Part shown: piece by piece, positions 29,100 through 40,741 of the stretch
How the letters are laid out: each line of letters begins with the position of its first letter
How positions within the stretch are numbered: the stretch's first letter is position 1
Position numbers and translations under genes: made by a program
From: Candidatus Pantoea bituminis
GTDB taxonomy: Bacteria > Pseudomonadota > Gammaproteobacteria > Enterobacterales > Enterobacteriaceae
Length of the DNA stretch: 64,000 nt
Reading direction: 5' to 3'
Assembly: GCF_018842675.1 (NCBI RefSeq)
Contig: NZ_JAGTWO010000004.1
Span: 3,658,001 to 3,722,000 of the forward strand
Notes under the pieces: generated by a model
Database searches by the model: none
Told to the model about the DNA's origin: nothing
Seen by the model: only the letters and a program-made list of their open reading frames with translations

Positions 29100-30441
29100 T
29101 CAGGATGGGCTGTGTAACGCCCGTACGCCGCGACTGCGAATCAGTCCGGCGTGATCCAGTAACCTAAAAATTAATTTCGCAATGCCTAAACAGGCAGCAA
29201 AAATGAGGCAGAAAAACACCACGCGCGAACCAAAAGCATCCAGGCCTTCGCGCGCCAGCACAATCATGTTAAACACCGCACCAAAGCAGAAGCTCTGCAA
29301 AATAGCGCCGCTATAGCGATTCGTTTCAGTGCGCCCGCGTTCATAAAGCGCATCAAAACCTTTGATGATCATGCCAACCGCGACCGCGCCTACAGGAATA
29401 GCCCAAACACCCCCATCACCAGCAGCGAGCCAATCAACGTTGGCGAAATGGCCAGCCCGGAATGGTTATTCAGCACTTCCCAGGTAAAGTAATTGGCGCT
29501 GTTCAGCACCATAACCGGGCGACCTGGCCACAACCAGCTCGGGATAAACACATAAAAGTCACGCCACAGTGGCGCAAGGCCCTGAAACTCAATCTTGTGA
29601 TAATTCTCCAGCAACAAGGCCAGATTTTCCCACGGCGAGAACGTATCGCGCGTCAGGTAAAGAAAAGTGTAAAACGCTTCTGCACCCATCACGTCCAGGT
29701 TGTAACGCCGCAACGCCAGCCAAAACATGCCGCAAATGGCCATTACACCTGCCGCCGCCAACATCCATAACGTAATCCAGCCACGCGTAATGCCTATAAA
29801 AAGAAACAGTGCAAAGGCAATGATGATATTGGCTCGCGTGCCGCCCACCAGCGCATAGGTGAGCAAACCGAAGGCTGCGGTGATAATCAGAAACAGCATC
29901 CAGTTGCGCTGGGTTGGGCGCAAGAAATAGGGGATCAGCATTGCGGGTATAAAGAAATAGAAGAAACGCTTAAGCGCAACGCCAGAGACTTCGCTGGAGA
30001 AAATCTGGTTGTAAGCGGTCAGACGGAACAGAAGAAAACCATTGTGCAGGAAAAAACTGTCACGGTGCCCAACGCCACCAGCGCCAGGATCACACAGGTT
30101 AAATGTGTTTCTACTCGATTCATCTGCAGCCAGGGTTTCGCTGGCGGCGCATTAATCGGTTTGAGCCGCACTTTATAACTGACGTAATAGATTGCGTAAA
30201 AAGCGCTCGCCGACAGCAGCGCCTGCAACAGAAACTGAGGGGGCACCACCGACGTATCAAAACGAAACACCAGCACGCAGCTTAATGGAAAACCAAAATA
30301 AAAAGTCAGTAAAAACAGCAAGGTAAAAAACAGATGGAAATTGAAACGCACACGCTTAAATTCCCGCCAGGTCAGGGTAAGAATAAAACCGAGTGAGAGC
30401 AGATAAACCACCAGCAGACCGCTAAACTGCATCAGGCTCAT
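29100..30441 (-). CDS. wzyE: WzyE, ECA polymerase, two frameshifts
   Basis: Polytopic inner membrane polymerase that joins ECA trisaccharide units. The N-terminal [19 protein letters not shown], the middle [20 protein letters not shown] and the C-terminal [20 protein letters not shown] match E. coli WzyE. The frame breaks twice: at the A6 run 30051-30056 (one extra base gives [20 protein letters not shown]) and at the C5 run 29410-29414 (one extra base gives [19 protein letters not shown]). Repaired length is about 447 residues. The start overlaps the wecF stop as ATGA. Two independent one-base losses in one gene support sequence error. Confidence 0.92.
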
Positions 30442-31505
30442 GAAGATTCCTCTTCGCAAAAATATAACGCTTCACGCCAGCCCGTCAGATAACCGGGAGC
30501 AAAGAAGGCGATTGCCTGTTTATCACATCCCATCAATTGACGTCGCGCTTCCGCCACAACGGCTGGATTGAGGGCATCTTCACTAAACAACACCGGCAGT
30601 TGCTGCTCGCTGACATCGCGCCAAAAAGGATTTTTTCGACTCAACACAAAGGGCACATTGGCCTGTATCAGTAAAGATAGCGTGCCAATGCCCTGCTGAC
30701 GCTCGAACATAAAATAACCTAAATGGCAGCGTGAGAGCAGATTTAAATAGGCATCAAAGGCCAGGTTATCGCGTAGCAAGCGCACTTGCCCAGCCGGGAA
30801 CAACCTGTCTGCGGTGGCCTGTACTTGCTCAATATAAAGATCGTTATTGGGCGGATAGCCGAGCGGCACCATTACTTTTACCTGTTCGCCAAACTGCTCA
30901 CGAATGGCGTTTAAACCCGCAATATGACGGTTACTGACGTCGCCGGAGTTACCGAGCAGGAGAGTGAACGTTTCTTCTGGTTCAGCTGTTACCGCCGCAT
31001 CAGGCATTTTGGTCGGGAAATAGAGCAACGATGTCGCAACGTTGGGATGCTGTTGTTGGTAGTGATGCAAATCACCACGCGTGGCAAACACGCGCGCCAC
31101 CCTACCCTGCGCGATACGCCGCAACAGATAAAACAGGCGGAATTTCAGACTGCGCGAGTCTTCATATAAGTCAGCACCCCACACATGCCAAAACAACTGC
31201 GAACGACGCACTTTGCCGCTTAGCAGCGCCAGCCAGATCCAGGGATTAAACTGCCCATGACAAAAGAAGCGCTGCTGACGATGTTTCGCCCGCTCAATCA
31301 GTTTTTGCGCCAGCGCTTTCTTGCTGCTGAATGTTTCTATCTGCAGTGCGTTAAAGGACTGAAAGTGTTCAGGCTGCTGCGTGACCACCATAAAATGGCG
31401 TGGCGATGCGGTTGGCTGTTCAACGTGCATAACGTCGTTAAAAAAGCGCAGCACCGTCAGATTGTGATGGGGAATATCGGATCCCAAAACGTGAATCAAA
31501 ATCAT
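30438..31505 (-). CDS. wecF: WecF, Fuc4NAc transferase of ECA synthesis
   Basis: Adds 4-acetamido-4,6-dideoxygalactose to ECA lipid II, giving lipid III (family GT56). Conserved stretches: [20 protein letters not shown] at the N-terminus, [19 protein letters not shown] near 85, [14 protein letters not shown] near 110, [13 protein letters not shown] near 190 and [20 protein letters not shown] near 265. The open frame extends 37 codons upstream, but the ATG at 31505 overlaps the wzxE stop (ATGA) and matches the E. coli start. About 355 residues. Confidence 0.94.
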   Translation of the reverse strand: MILIHVLGSDIPHHNLTVLRFFNDVMHVEQPTASPRHFMVVTQQPEHFQSFNALQIETFSSKKALAQKLIERAKHRQQRFFCHGQFNPWIWLALLSGKVRRSQLFWHVWGADLYEDSRSLKFRLFYLLRRIAQGRVARVFATRGDLHHYQQQHPNVATSLLYFPTKMPDAAVTAEPEETFTLLLGNSGDVSNRHIAGLNAIREQFGEQVKVMVPLGYPPNNDLYIEQVQATADRLFPAGQVRLLRDNLAFDAYLNLLSRCHLGYFMFERQQGIGTLSLLIQANVPFVLSRKNPFWRDVSEQQLPVLFSEDALNPAVVAEARRQLMGCDKQAIAFFAPGYLTGWREALYFCEEESS

Positions 31506-32752
31506 TTTTTCCGACAATAAACAATGAAAGCGCCACAGCAAAGGGCGAAATAGGCCACATAAGTGAACATATAGGCTTGCGCAGCGCCGGTGGCACCGTG
31601 AAGCGGTATGAGCCAACGCGAAAAAAGCGTCAGTAATGTGAACTGGCTGATTTCGGTCAAAATATAGAAGCGCAGCGAAGCTTTGGCGATCACCAGATAT
31701 CCGAAAACGTAAGCGCCGACTTTAAATACGTCACCACAAAGTTGCCAGACAAACAGGTCGCGCATACCACGAAAGGCATCAGAGAACAGTAAACTGATCG
31801 CCATATCGCGCAGCAGCCAAACGCAGAAACTGGCAGCGGCTACTGCAGGTAAAACAAAACGTATCGCACGACCTATTTCGCGGGCGATATCCCGCTTGTG
31901 CTCCAGACGTGCCAGCGTGGGTAAAAGCCAGACGCTAAATGTCGCGGTGATAAATTGCAGGTAGGCATCTGAGATGCTGGTAACGCCTTGCCAGAGCCCA
32001 ACCTGAGCCCAGCCTTGCTGATCGGCGAGTAAATTACGCATCATCACCCAGGCAACTGGTAATGTGACAGCGGTGATCAGCGCCATGACAGTGTATTTCG
32101 CCAGCCTGCGGGCAATATCGGGTTGCCATTGTGGCCGCAGCCAACTCAGCGGTAGCGGTACGCGCCGCTTTAGGATAATCATTGCCGGTAAAACCAGTAA
32201 TGCAGGCACCAGCGCCAGGCCGATAAGCGCGCCCTGATAGCCGCCAAGCCACCAGCACAACACGTAACCCGCCAAGCCGATTAAGCTGCCAAGTATCAAC
32301 GCCAGCGCATTGCCGCGCGCGTCGCGATACCCTTTGATTAACGCCAGCGTCAAATTGGCCCAGGCAATACCAAGCTGCAAAAATGCCACAACGCGAATCA
32401 CGTTTTGAAAGCGATCGTGACCAAACAGCGCTTCACTGATCGGCGTAGCGGCCAGTAAAAATATCAGCGCCACCAGGGTCGAAAAACCCAACACCATCGC
32501 CGACGCCGTGCCCACCACCGCGCGTAACCGTTCTGTTTCCTGCTGTGATTGCGCGACGTAAGTCGTCACGCCATTGAAAATTCCCGCTCCCGCTAAGACG
32601 CCCAGGACGGTGATCAACTGACGGAAATTCCCGGCCTGCCCTACGCCTTCTGGCCCGAAACTCACCGCCAGCAGTTTTACCACCAACAAGCCCGCAGCAA
32701 TTTTTACCAGCGTAGACGATGCCGTCCACACTGAGGCTTTAGCTAATGACAT
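31502..32752 (-). CDS. wzxE: WzxE, ECA lipid III flippase
   Basis: MATE-like polysaccharide flippase of 416 residues with about 12 membrane helices that moves lipid III across the inner membrane. The N-terminal [20 protein letters not shown] and [15 protein letters not shown] near 33 match E. coli WzxE. The start overlaps the wecE stop by one base, and its stop overlaps the wecF start. Confidence 0.94.
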   Translation of the reverse strand: MSLAKASVWTASSTLVKIAAGLLVVKLLAVSFGPEGVGQAGNFRQLITVLGVLAGAGIFNGVTTYVAQSQQETERLRAVVGTASAMVLGFSTLVALIFLLAATPISEALFGHDRFQNVIRVVAFLQLGIAWANLTLALIKGYRDARGNALALILGSLIGLAGYVLCWWLGGYQGALIGLALVPALLVLPAMIILKRRVPLPLSWLRPQWQPDIARRLAKYTVMALITAVTLPVAWVMMRNLLADQQGWAQVGLWQGVTSISDAYLQFITATFSVWLLPTLARLEHKRDIAREIGRAIRFVLPAVAAASFCVWLLRDMAISLLFSDAFRGMRDLFVWQLCGDVFKVGAYVFGYLVIAKASLRFYILTEISQFTLLTLFSRWLIPLHGATGAAQAYMFTYVAYFALCCGAFIVYCRKK

Positions 32753-33881
32753 CAGGAAAAGAAGCTCAGCAGAGAGCTGATCACTGTGTTTTGGTTATTG
32801 TCCGACAGGTTGTAGAACAACGGCAGACGTAACAGGCGTTCACTTTCTTTGGTCGTAAAGCGATCGTTGCCAAAAAAGCGTGAAAAACGTTCTCCAGCAG
32901 GCGAGCTATGCAGTGGGATGTAATGGAAAACAGTGAGAATTTCCGCTTCTTTCATCCAGTTAATCAACGCCTGGCGATCGTCTTGATCGTGCAATTTCAG
33001 ATAAAACATGTGCGCGTTATGTTTACAGTCAGCTGGGATGGTAGGGAGCGTGATACGGCCTTTAGCGGCTAACGGTTGCAAGGCATCATGATAACGCTGC
33101 CACAGACGCAAACGCTGCTGGTTAATGCGTTCCGCGGCTTCCAGTTGCGCCCAGAGATAGGCTGCTTGCAGGTCAGACATCAAATAGCTGGACCCCATAT
33201 CGCGCCAGGTATATTTGTCTACCTGACCACGAAAGAACTGGCTGCGGTTGGTGCCTTTTTCACGAATGATTTCAGCGCGCTCAACCAGACTCGCATCATT
33301 GATTAGCGTGGCACCGCCTTCACCGCCCGCCGTGTAATTTTTGGTTTCGTGAAAACTAAAGCAGCCAATATGACCAATACTGCCGAGCGCCCGACCTTTG
33401 TAACTCGACATCACGCCCTGCGCTGCATCTTCAATCACGAATAATCGGTGTTGAGTCGCCAGCGCCATAATGGTGTCCATTTCGCAAGCCACACCCGCGT
33501 AATGCACCGGCACAATAGCCCGGGTCTTATCTGTAATTGCCGCTTCGATCAGGTTTTCATCAATATTCAGCGTATCAGGCCGGACATCGACAAAGACGAT
33601 TTTTGCGCCACGCAGTACGAACGCATTGGCCGTTGAAACAAAGGTATAGCTCGGCATGATCACTTCATCGCCGGGCTGAATATCAATCAGCAGCGCAGCC
33701 ATTTCCAGTGATGCGGTGCAGGACGGCGTTAGCAGGACTTTTTACTGCTGAAGCGTTGTTCCATCCACTGTTGGCAACGACGTGTAAAACCGCCATCACC
33801 GCAGAGTTTGCCGCTGCTCATCGCCGACTGCATATAGTCGATTTCAGTGCCCACAATCGGGGGCGCATTAAATGGAATCAT
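32752..33881 (-). CDS. wecE: WecE, dTDP-4-amino-4,6-dideoxygalactose transaminase, frameshifted
   Basis: PLP-dependent sugar aminotransferase that makes dTDP-Fuc4N for ECA. N-terminal MIPFNAPPIVGTEIDYMQSA and the PLP-lysine region FHETKNYTAGGEGGATLIND near residue 180 are intact. The frame is lost after FSSKK at the T5 run 33739-33743 (plus strand); one added base gives SKKVLLTPSCTASLEMAALL and a 376-residue protein as in E. coli. The start overlaps wecD by 14 bases. Its substrate dTDP-4-keto-6-deoxyglucose must come from RmlA/RmlB-type enzymes, which this operon now lacks. Confidence 0.93.
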
Positions 33882-34575
33882 GACCTTTCCTGTAGAACCA
33901 GTACGCCGTGCTTTCCAGCCGCGCACCGCTGCGTAAATAAAGGCGCATCGCCGTGAGATTGCTAAGTTGGGTGGCAACACGTAATTGCTTTAATTGCCGA
34001 ACCCGCGCCCAATCGGCGGCAGCGAGCATCAAGCGCAGGCCAACGCCGTTGCCTTGCGCTTCCGGTAGCACCGCCAGCAAACCGATACGCGCATCCCCGT
34101 CAACTTCACGCATCGAGACAAATCCCTGCAAAGCACCGGCTTCATCGCTGGCAACCAGGCATTGATTATCGAACGTGCCGCGCACGGCATTTTCAATCCA
34201 CTGAGCATAGAAGCGGCCACTGTCATCTGCGGCATACCAAGGCGCACGAAAGCGGCTTTGATTAAAAACCTGCATTGCTGCGTCGCGTAGCGCAGGGATC
34301 TGAGATTCCCGGGCAATGCGAATGCCGGTTTGGCGTTCAGTGTGTTTAAGGGTGAGCGCTAAATCTGCCTCGCCTTCCACCAGTTGAAAACCGTGTTGGC
34401 CGAGCGCATCAATCACTTCCGCTTGTTCTGCAGGCACTTTAATGTGTTGCAGCGCGCAGGGATGTTGCACGGCAGTAGCCAACGGCGTTTCACCATCAAG
34501 CTCCAGCCGTACCGTATCAAGGCCGAAGAACTGGCTCTCCCATGCAAGGGGATTAATATTGACGAGGACGGGCAT
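33868..34575 (-). CDS. wecD: WecD, dTDP-fucosamine acetyltransferase
   Basis: GNAT-family N-acetyltransferase of 235 residues that acetylates dTDP-Fuc4N. The N-terminus MPVLVNINPLAWESQFFG resembles E. coli WecD; the acetyl-CoA binding motif is LPEAQGNGVGLRLM near residue 175, and the protein ends MRLYLRSGARLESTAYWFYR. It starts inside the RffH scar ORF and ends 14 bases inside wecE. Confidence 0.92.
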   Translation of the reverse strand: MPVLVNINPLAWESQFFGLDTVRLELDGETPLATAVQHPCALQHIKVPAEQAEVIDALGQHGFQLVEGEADLALTLKHTERQTGIRIARESQIPALRDAAMQVFNQSRFRAPWYAADDSGRFYAQWIENAVRGTFDNQCLVASDEAGALQGFVSMREVDGDARIGLLAVLPEAQGNGVGLRLMLAAADWARVRQLKQLRVATQLSNLTAMRLYLRSGARLESTAYWFYRKGHDSI

Positions 34576-34645
34576 GCAATAAATCCAGCAAATACTGGCC
34601 GTAGCCAGTCTTAGTTAAGGCTTCAGACAGACAAAACTGCTTCAT
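34553..34645 (-). pseudogene. rffH: Scar of deleted rffG-rffH: last ~22 codons of RffH
   Basis: A 30-codon ORF between wecC and wecD ends in ALTKTGYGQYLLDLLHARPRQY, which closely matches the C-terminus of RffH, the ECA glucose-1-phosphate thymidylyltransferase (E. coli LAKTGYGQYLLELLRARPRQ). Its ATG overlaps the wecC stop (ATGA), the position where rffG begins in E. coli. All of rffG and nearly all of rffH are therefore missing and the ends are joined in frame. It overlaps wecD by 23 bases, which probably preserves translational coupling from wecC to wecD. Confidence 0.85.
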
Positions 34646-35901
34646 CGCCACACGCCTTTGGTATCTACAATCCAGGATTGCGTAACTTGCGCAGCATCAA
34701 TGGCACGGAAAGCACGGTGATCAACCAGCATCACCAGCAAATCAGCTTGGTTAAGCGCCTCTTCGCAGGCAACTAACGTGGCATGTTCAGCCAGCGCAGA
34801 CGGAATCTGGGTAATATTGGGCTCAACAACCCATGTAGCGCCGCTGTGCCATTCGGCTATCAGCTGTGCTACGCCCATCGCCGGGCTTTCGCGTAAATCA
34901 TCGATATTCGGTTTAAACGCCAGACCAAAACAGGCGATGGTGAGCTCACTGGCACGTTTACCGGTTTGCACCAGGCAATCGGCTAAGGCTTTTTTCACCT
35001 GATCTAATACCCACTGCGGTTTGGCATCATTGACTTCGCGCGCAGTGCGAATCAGCCGCGCCAGTTCAGGATTTTGCGCCACGATAAACCAAGGATCGAC
35101 AGCGATACAGTGACCGCCTACGCCGGGTCCGGGCTGGAGAATATTGACGCGCGGGTGGCGATTTGCCAATGCGATCAGTTCCCACACGTTAATCCCTTGA
35201 TCGGCGCAAATCAGCGATAGCTCGTTGGCGAAGGCGATATTGACGTCACGGAAACTGTTCTCCGTTAGCTTGCACATTTCAGCGGTGCGGGCGTTGGTTT
35301 CAACACATTCACCTTTAAGGAAAATGCGATACAACTCGCTGGCGCGCGCAGAACAGGCGGCTGACATGCCACCAATGACGCGATCATTATTGATAAGCTC
35401 AACCATGACCTGCCCGGGCAAGACGCGTTCCGGGCAATAGGCAATAAAAATATCAGGTGCTTCACTCTGCTGCGGAAAGCGCAAATCAGGACGCGCTGCG
35501 GCTAACCATTCCGCCATTTGTTCGGTGCTGCCGACGGGCGAAGTCGATTCGAGAATCACTAAATCGCCCTTTTTAAGCACCGGTGCGATGGATTCTGCGG
35601 CCGCTTTGACGAAGCGTAAATCGGGTTGGTGCTCATCCCTAAACGGCGTGGGTACGGCAATCAGAAAAGCCTCTGCGGCTTCGGGTTTTGTGGTTGCCCG
35701 TAGATCACCGCGCGCCACAGCGTCATGCACTACGCGATCTAAATCGGGCTCAATAATATGAATCTCACCACGATTGATGGTTTCAACAGCACGCGCATTG
35801 ATATCTACGCCTACCACCTTTTTCCCTTTAGAGGCAAAAACGGCTGCGGTTGGCAGCCCAATGTAACCCAGTCCAATGATGGAAATGGTTTCAAAACTCA
35901 T
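34642..35901 (-). CDS. wecC: WecC, UDP-ManNAc dehydrogenase
   Basis: Oxidises UDP-N-acetylmannosamine to UDP-ManNAcA for ECA, 419 residues. NAD-binding motif [15 protein letters not shown] at residues 9-23, catalytic Cys region [13 protein letters not shown] near 260, [17 protein letters not shown] near 328, and intact C-terminus [10 protein letters not shown]. Its start overlaps wecB by 4 bases and its stop overlaps the RffH scar ORF. Confidence 0.95.
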   Translation of the reverse strand: MSFETISIIGLGYIGLPTAAVFASKGKKVVGVDINARAVETINRGEIHIIEPDLDRVVHDAVARGDLRATTKPEAAEAFLIAVPTPFRDEHQPDLRFVKAAAESIAPVLKKGDLVILESTSPVGSTEQMAEWLAAARPDLRFPQQSEAPDIFIAYCPERVLPGQVMVELINNDRVIGGMSAACSARASELYRIFLKGECVETNARTAEMCKLTENSFRDVNIAFANELSLICADQGINVWELIALANRHPRVNILQPGPGVGGHCIAVDPWFIVAQNPELARLIRTAREVNDAKPQWVLDQVKKALADCLVQTGKRASELTIACFGLAFKPNIDDLRESPAMGVAQLIAEWHSGATWVVEPNITQIPSALAEHATLVACEEALNQADLLVMLVDHRAFRAIDAAQVTQSWIVDTKGVWR

Positions 35902-37028
35902 AAGTCGACTCTGTTATCTTTTAAGGCTTGCAAAATGCGTCCGCAGGCGGCGCCATCACCATAGGGATTATGGGCGCGGCTCATTGCCTGCCAGGCGGCT
36001 TCATCCGTCAGCAACTGGCTCACTTCATTAACGATTTTTTCAATATCGGTGCCAACCAATCTTACTGTTCCCGCTTCCACCGCTTCAGGTCGTTCAGTGG
36101 TATCACGCATTACCAGCACCGGTTTACCCAGCGAGGGCGCTTCTTCCTGAACACCGCCCGAATCGGTAAGAATCAGCCAGGCACGATTCATCAGCCAGAC
36201 AAAAGGCAAGTACTCTTGCGGTTCAATAAGAATGATGTTTTCAATACCGCTGAGAATACGGTTTACCGGTTCGCTGACGTTGGGATTAAGGTGAACCGGA
36301 TAAACAATTTGCGCATCAGGATGCTGACGAGCGATTTGTGCCAGCGCGCTACAGATGCGCTCAAAACCCTCACCGAAGCTTTCACGACGATGGCCTGTAA
36401 CCAGAATCAGCTTTTTACTTTCATCAAGGAAAGGGTAACGTGCGGTTAATTGCGCATTGAGATCGCTGTCATCTAACACCCGATCGCGCACCCACAGCAG
36501 CGCATCTATAACCGTATTGCCGGTAACAAAGATGCGCGCATCCGGCAGGTTCTCCTGCAGCAGATTCTGCCGTGAACGTAACGTTGGCGTGAAATGCAGA
36601 CTGGCGAGGTGCCCCGTCAACTTGCGGTTAGCCTCTTCCGGCCACGGCGATGATAAATCGCCGGTACGCAGTCCCGCCTCAACATGCGCGACGGGAATCT
36701 GTTGATAAAATGCGGCCAGGCTTGCCGCCAACGTGGTGGTGGTATCACCATGTACCAGCACGACATCAGGTTTGAAATCGAGCAATACGGTTTTCATGCC
36801 CTGCAAAATGCGGCAGGTGATTTCAGTCAACCCCTGTTCAGGGCGCATGATGTTGAGATCGTAATCGGGTTGCAGTTGAAATAAACGCAGCACCTGATCA
36901 AGCATTTCACGATGCTGCGCAGTCACGCACAGACGTGATTCAAAGGCGGGATCCTGCGCCAATGCTTTCACGAGCGGCGCCATCTTGATGGCTTCGGGGC
37001 GAGTACCAAATACTGTCAGAACTTTCAC
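35898..37028 (-). CDS. wecB: WecB, UDP-GlcNAc 2-epimerase
   Basis: Non-hydrolysing UDP-N-acetylglucosamine 2-epimerase of 376 residues giving UDP-ManNAc. Typical blocks: [18 protein letters not shown] at 5-22, [19 protein letters not shown] near 90, [20 protein letters not shown] near 112, [10 protein letters not shown] near 210 and [20 protein letters not shown] near 287. Normal length; coupled to wecC. Confidence 0.96.
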   Translation of the reverse strand: MKVLTVFGTRPEAIKMAPLVKALAQDPAFESRLCVTAQHREMLDQVLRLFQLQPDYDLNIMRPEQGLTEITCRILQGMKTVLLDFKPDVVLVHGDTTTTLAASLAAFYQQIPVAHVEAGLRTGDLSSPWPEEANRKLTGHLASLHFTPTLRSRQNLLQENLPDARIFVTGNTVIDALLWVRDRVLDDSDLNAQLTARYPFLDESKKLILVTGHRRESFGEGFERICSALAQIARQHPDAQIVYPVHLNPNVSEPVNRILSGIENIILIEPQEYLPFVWLMNRAWLILTDSGGVQEEAPSLGKPVLVMRDTTERPEAVEAGTVRLVGTDIEKIVNEVSQLLTDEAAWQAMSRAHNPYGDGAACGRILQALKDNRVDL

Positions 37029-37038
37029 TCTGTTTCTC

Positions 37039-38088
37039 TCAATGACGCGGTTCTAACATCGGACGCGGCCGACGCATCAGCGCCACACCTGCACCCACCA
37101 ACGCGCCAATGGCGCCCCACATGATCATCATAAACAGACGACGCGGGCTGTCACGCGAGACCGGCTCTTCCGGTGTGCGTAAATAGCGGTAGGTTTGAAA
37201 TTTGCTGTTCAGCGCCGGACCTGCCTGCAACGTGGTAAGCATTGCTCTGTTTTGATCATAGCTTATATCGTAGGTCGGGCCCGTTGCCTGCAAAGTCTCT
37301 AGCTGACCTTGCAGCATCGGTTGACCTAACAAAAACAGATCGCTGTCCGCCAGGTTTTCTCCAATATCACGCGGCTGCTTTTCACGAATACCTTGCTGGT
37401 CTGCAATTTTTAACGCCTGTTGCAGGCGATGCTCCTGACGCTGAAACACCGCTTTTGCCACATCTTCCTGACGTTTCACCTGGGCTTGCAGCTGTGTACT
37501 GCGCACTTGCCATGCTCCGGTAAGTTCAGTGTTGAGATGACGTGCAGCACGTTCGCTGGCGTAGGCGATATATTGCCGCAGCAGATTGTTAGCATCGCTG
37601 GCCGTTTCCGCCTTTAATTTGACGTTATCGAAGGTACTGTGCGCGGTGTCAGCGGGTGTAAACTGGACATTACCGATTAAATCGTCCAGCAGCGCCGCAT
37701 CATTATGCGCATTCCCCGTTTTACGGCTTTTGAAATAGTCCGTTTGCTGCCAGAACTCCCGGCGCGTATCCCAGGATGAGAGCTGCATGACAAATTCCTG
37801 ATAAACCTCATCCATGATCGTAGGCGACGGTGCACTCAGCGTCAGCGCATTGTTATGCACGTCCAGGTTACTGAGAAACTGCTGCTGAGCGTAGTAAGAA
37901 CCCAGCATATTCACCGTTGGGCGTTCAGTCATCGCCGTGGTGCTCCATACCTGTTTCATCAACAGCGTGGCTAGCCAGGCGATCACGGCAAACAGCAACG
38001 CAAGACCAATAATCCAGCGCTTTCCACGCCATAAGCAGCAGCACAGGCCGCGAATATCCAGTTCGTTCTCCACAACGTCAGAGGGCAT
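37039..38088 (-). CDS. wzzE: WzzE, ECA chain-length regulator
   Basis: Polysaccharide co-polymerase of 349 residues that sets the ECA chain length. Two membrane helices frame a large periplasmic domain: residues about 25-47 ([20 protein letters not shown]) and about 320-340 ([20 protein letters not shown]), the second preceded by the proline-containing segment [14 protein letters not shown]. It starts 33 bases after wecA and ends 10 bases before wecB. Confidence 0.93.
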   Translation of the reverse strand: MPSDVVENELDIRGLCCCLWRGKRWIIGLALLFAVIAWLATLLMKQVWSTTAMTERPTVNMLGSYYAQQQFLSNLDVHNNALTLSAPSPTIMDEVYQEFVMQLSSWDTRREFWQQTDYFKSRKTGNAHNDAALLDDLIGNVQFTPADTAHSTFDNVKLKAETASDANNLLRQYIAYASERAARHLNTELTGAWQVRSTQLQAQVKRQEDVAKAVFQRQEHRLQQALKIADQQGIREKQPRDIGENLADSDLFLLGQPMLQGQLETLQATGPTYDISYDQNRAMLTTLQAGPALNSKFQTYRYLRTPEEPVSRDSPRRLFMMIMWGAIGALVGAGVALMRRPRPMLEPRH

Positions 38089-38121
38089 AACAGGGTTATC
38101 CTTTGTAAGGTCTTATCAGAG

Positions 38122-39216
38122 TCATTTTTTCTTCGCGTCTCGGGCGCTATTAATACGGCGCTTGATGCGTCGAATACGTCGCGCTACACGCCAGGCATGC
38201 TTCAGGCAATAGCCGTAAACCATAAAGGCAAACAGGAACAGCACCAGCATCACCCATTCGGGGATAAAGGCGAGATATTCGCCTAACACACCAATACCCG
38301 CGAGAATCGCGGCAGCAACGGTGATCAACATAAAGGCCTGACGCGAGCTAAAACCGGCCCGCATGATCAGGTGATGAATGTGCTGGCGGTCAGCAGAAAA
38401 CGGACTCATGCCTTTGCGCAGGCGACGATACATGATCGCAACCATGTCCATCAGAGGAATGGCGATTAACCACAGCGCGGTAACAGGGGTGATGGGATGG
38501 CTTAATCCTTGCGTCGTTTCCAGCAAAATCCAGATGATGGTGAAGCCAATCATCGTACTGCCGGCATCGCCCATAAAGACTTTATAGCGGCGCCCCAGAA
38601 AACCGAGATTAAGCAGGATATAAGGCAGCGTGGCGGCGATCATCGCAAAGCACCACATGGCGAGGCTGAACTGACCATCGAAGTAGAGGATGATGCCCAT
38701 CGCCGCAAAAGTAACAGACGCAAGGCCACCCAGCAGGCCGTCAATGCCATCCACCATATTAAAGGCGTTAATGGCCGCCCATACGGCAAACAGCGTTAGC
38801 ACATAGCCAAACGGCCCAACAATCAACTCAACCGGACCGATAATAAACCCAAGGCTGAGTAAGTAGAGTTTGGCACCTACCATCATCACAACAGCAACAA
38901 TGGCTTGCACCACGGCGCGAATTTTCACGCTAATATCAAAGCGATCGTCTAGCGCGCCTACCAATACCAGAACACCCGCGCAGGCTAAAAACAGCAGCGC
39001 GTGCGGCAAATAATAATTTGTAATCGCGAAGGTAAAACAGATCCCTGCATATACGGATATGCCGCCAACCAGCGGAATCGCCCCATGATGACGTTTACGC
39101 GAATTCGGCGTATCAACCAAACCAATTTTTTTAGCTGCTTTACGAGCAAAAAAGAGGAAGACTAAAGAAAAGAGAAAAATTAAACCAAGCTCAGTACTCA
39201 TAGTGAGTAAATTCAC
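38122..39216 (-). CDS. wecA: WecA, undecaprenyl-phosphate GlcNAc-1-phosphate transferase
   Basis: Integral membrane transferase of 364 residues that starts ECA, and in many species O-antigen, by transferring GlcNAc-1-P to undecaprenyl phosphate. Motifs: VGALDDRFDISVKIR near residue 86, NAFNMVDGIDGLLGG near 150 (catalytic aspartates), FMGDAGSTMIGFT near 213 and RQHIHHLIMRAGFSSRQAF near 276. The basic tail (RRIRRIKRR) is typical. It is the first gene of the wec operon. Confidence 0.96.
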   Translation of the reverse strand: MNLLTMSTELGLIFLFSLVFLFFARKAAKKIGLVDTPNSRKRHHGAIPLVGGISVYAGICFTFAITNYYLPHALLFLACAGVLVLVGALDDRFDISVKIRAVVQAIVAVVMMVGAKLYLLSLGFIIGPVELIVGPFGYVLTLFAVWAAINAFNMVDGIDGLLGGLASVTFAAMGIILYFDGQFSLAMWCFAMIAATLPYILLNLGFLGRRYKVFMGDAGSTMIGFTIIWILLETTQGLSHPITPVTALWLIAIPLMDMVAIMYRRLRKGMSPFSADRQHIHHLIMRAGFSSRQAFMLITVAAAILAGIGVLGEYLAFIPEWVMLVLFLFAFMVYGYCLKHAWRVARRIRRIKRRINSARDAKKK

Positions 39217-39388
39217 GTTAAACGCTCTCAGCTAACATCTTGGGCAACAATACGCGAAAATCCACTTTTACTGCTGCTCCAGAATCCGAATTCTGCATGA
39301 AGAGGTGCGTGAATGCTTAATAATTCACCACCGCTACCACAGTCATTATAAATGCTCCTGTCAGAGTTCAATCCTATAGCCCAGAAAT

Positions 39389-39416
39389 GAAAAACGCCAC
39401 GTTAAGACGTGGCGTT
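39389..39416 (-). terminator. Intrinsic terminator after rho
   Basis: Perfect 10-bp inverted repeat AACGCCACGT / ACGTGGCGTT with a 4-nt loop, followed by TTTTTC on the minus strand, about 70 bases after the rho stop and upstream of wecA. The rest of the 265-bp rho-wecA gap should hold the wec promoter, which I cannot place. Confidence 0.85.
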
Positions 39417-39481
39417 GTTACGATTTCCTGCTCATTTTACTAAAAAAGCAGAAACTCGCGTTCGGCTTATTTTTTATAAAA

Positions 39482-40741
39482 TCAGGAACGCTTCATCATA
39501 TCGAAGAATTCGTCGTTGGTTTTGGTCATCGCCAACTTGTTAATGAGGAATTCCATGGCATCGATTTCGCCCATTGGGTGAATAATCTTGCGCAGGATCC
39601 ACATTTTCTGCAGCTCTTCCTGAGTGGTAAGCAGCTCTTCTTTACGCGTACCTGAACGATTGTAATCAATCGCTGGGAAGACACGTTTTTCAGCGATTTT
39701 ACGTGAGAGGTGCAATTCCATGTTACCGGTGCCTTTAAACTCTTCGTAAATCACTTCGTCCATCTTCGAGCCCGTATCAACCAGAGCGGTCGCGATGATG
39801 GTCAGGCTGCCGCCCTCTTCTACGTTACGTGCTGCACCGAAGAAACGCTTCGGACGATGCAGGGCGTTAGCGTCCACACCACCGGTCAATACTTTACCAG
39901 AAGCGGGTACCACGGTGTTGTAGGCACGCGCCAGACGCGTAATGGAGTCGAGCAGAATGATCACATCTTTCTTGTGTTCGACCAGGCGCTTGGCCTTTTC
40001 GATCACCATTTCAGCAACCTGAACGTGGCGAGAGGCTGGCTCATCAAAGGTCGAAGCGATAACTTCACCTTTAACCAGACGCTGCATCTCAGTCACTTCT
40101 TCTGGACGTTCGTCAATCAGCAACACCATCAGCACGCAATCGGGATGGTTATACGCCAGGCTCTGTGCAATGTTCTGCAGCAGCATGGTTTTACCGGCTT
40201 TCGGCGGTGCGACGATCAGACCACGTTGACCGCGACCAATTGGCGAAGCCAGATCCAGTACGCGAGCTGTCAAATCTTCAGTTGAGCCATTACCCCGCTC
40301 CATACGCATACGGCTGTTAGCGTGCAGCGGCGTGAGGTTTTCGAACAGAATCTTGTTCCGCGCGTTCTCCGGCTTGTCATAGTTGACTTCGTTAACTTTC
40401 AGCAGGGCAAAGTAGCGCTCACCTTCTTTAGGTGGGCGAATTTTGCCAGAAATGGTGTCACCAGTGCGAAGGTTAAAGCGGCGGATTTGGCTAGGGGAAA
40501 CGTAGATATCATCGGGACCGGCGAGGTAGGAGCTGTCTCCAGAGCGGAGGAAACCAAATCCATCCTGCAATATCTCCAGCACGCCATCACCAAAGATGTC
40601 TTCGCCGCTTTTCGCGTGCTGCTTCAGGATTGAGAAAATAATGTCCTGCTTGCGCATGCGAGCCTGGTTTTCCAGCCCCATATTTTCGCCGAGGGTAATC
40701 AGCTCAGAAACCGGCGTGTTCTTTAATTCGGTAAGATTCAT
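39482..40741 (-). CDS. rho: Rho, transcription termination factor
   Basis: Hexameric RNA-dependent ATPase/helicase that ends transcription, 419 residues as in E. coli. Order: N-terminal helix bundle ([19 protein letters not shown]), RNA-binding cold-shock-like domain with DGFGFLRS near 60, Walker [11 protein letters not shown] near 180, [12 protein letters not shown] near 208, [15 protein letters not shown] near 262 (Walker B) and [16 protein letters not shown] near 315. Very highly conserved, no defects. Confidence 0.98.
   Translation of the reverse strand: MNLTELKNTPVSELITLGENMGLENQARMRKQDIIFSILKQHAKSGEDIFGDGVLEILQDGFGFLRSGDSSYLAGPDDIYVSPSQIRRFNLRTGDTISGKIRPPKEGERYFALLKVNEVNYDKPENARNKILFENLTPLHANSRMRMERGNGSTEDLTARVLDLASPIGRGQRGLIVAPPKAGKTMLLQNIAQSLAYNHPDCVLMVLLIDERPEEVTEMQRLVKGEVIASTFDEPASRHVQVAEMVIEKAKRLVEHKKDVIILLDSITRLARAYNTVVPASGKVLTGGVDANALHRPKRFFGAARNVEEGGSLTIIATALVDTGSKMDEVIYEEFKGTGNMELHLSRKIAEKRVFPAIDYNRSGTRKEELLTTQEELQKMWILRKIIHPMGEIDAMEFLINKLAMTKTNDEFFDMMKRS

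Noticed and set aside
39710..40285. A 191-codon plus-strand ORF antisense to rho
   Set aside because: Shadow of the highly conserved rho frame; no ribosome site and no recognisable domain. The same reasoning removed long antisense ORFs over recQ, uvrD, bcsC (58792-59451) and wecB.
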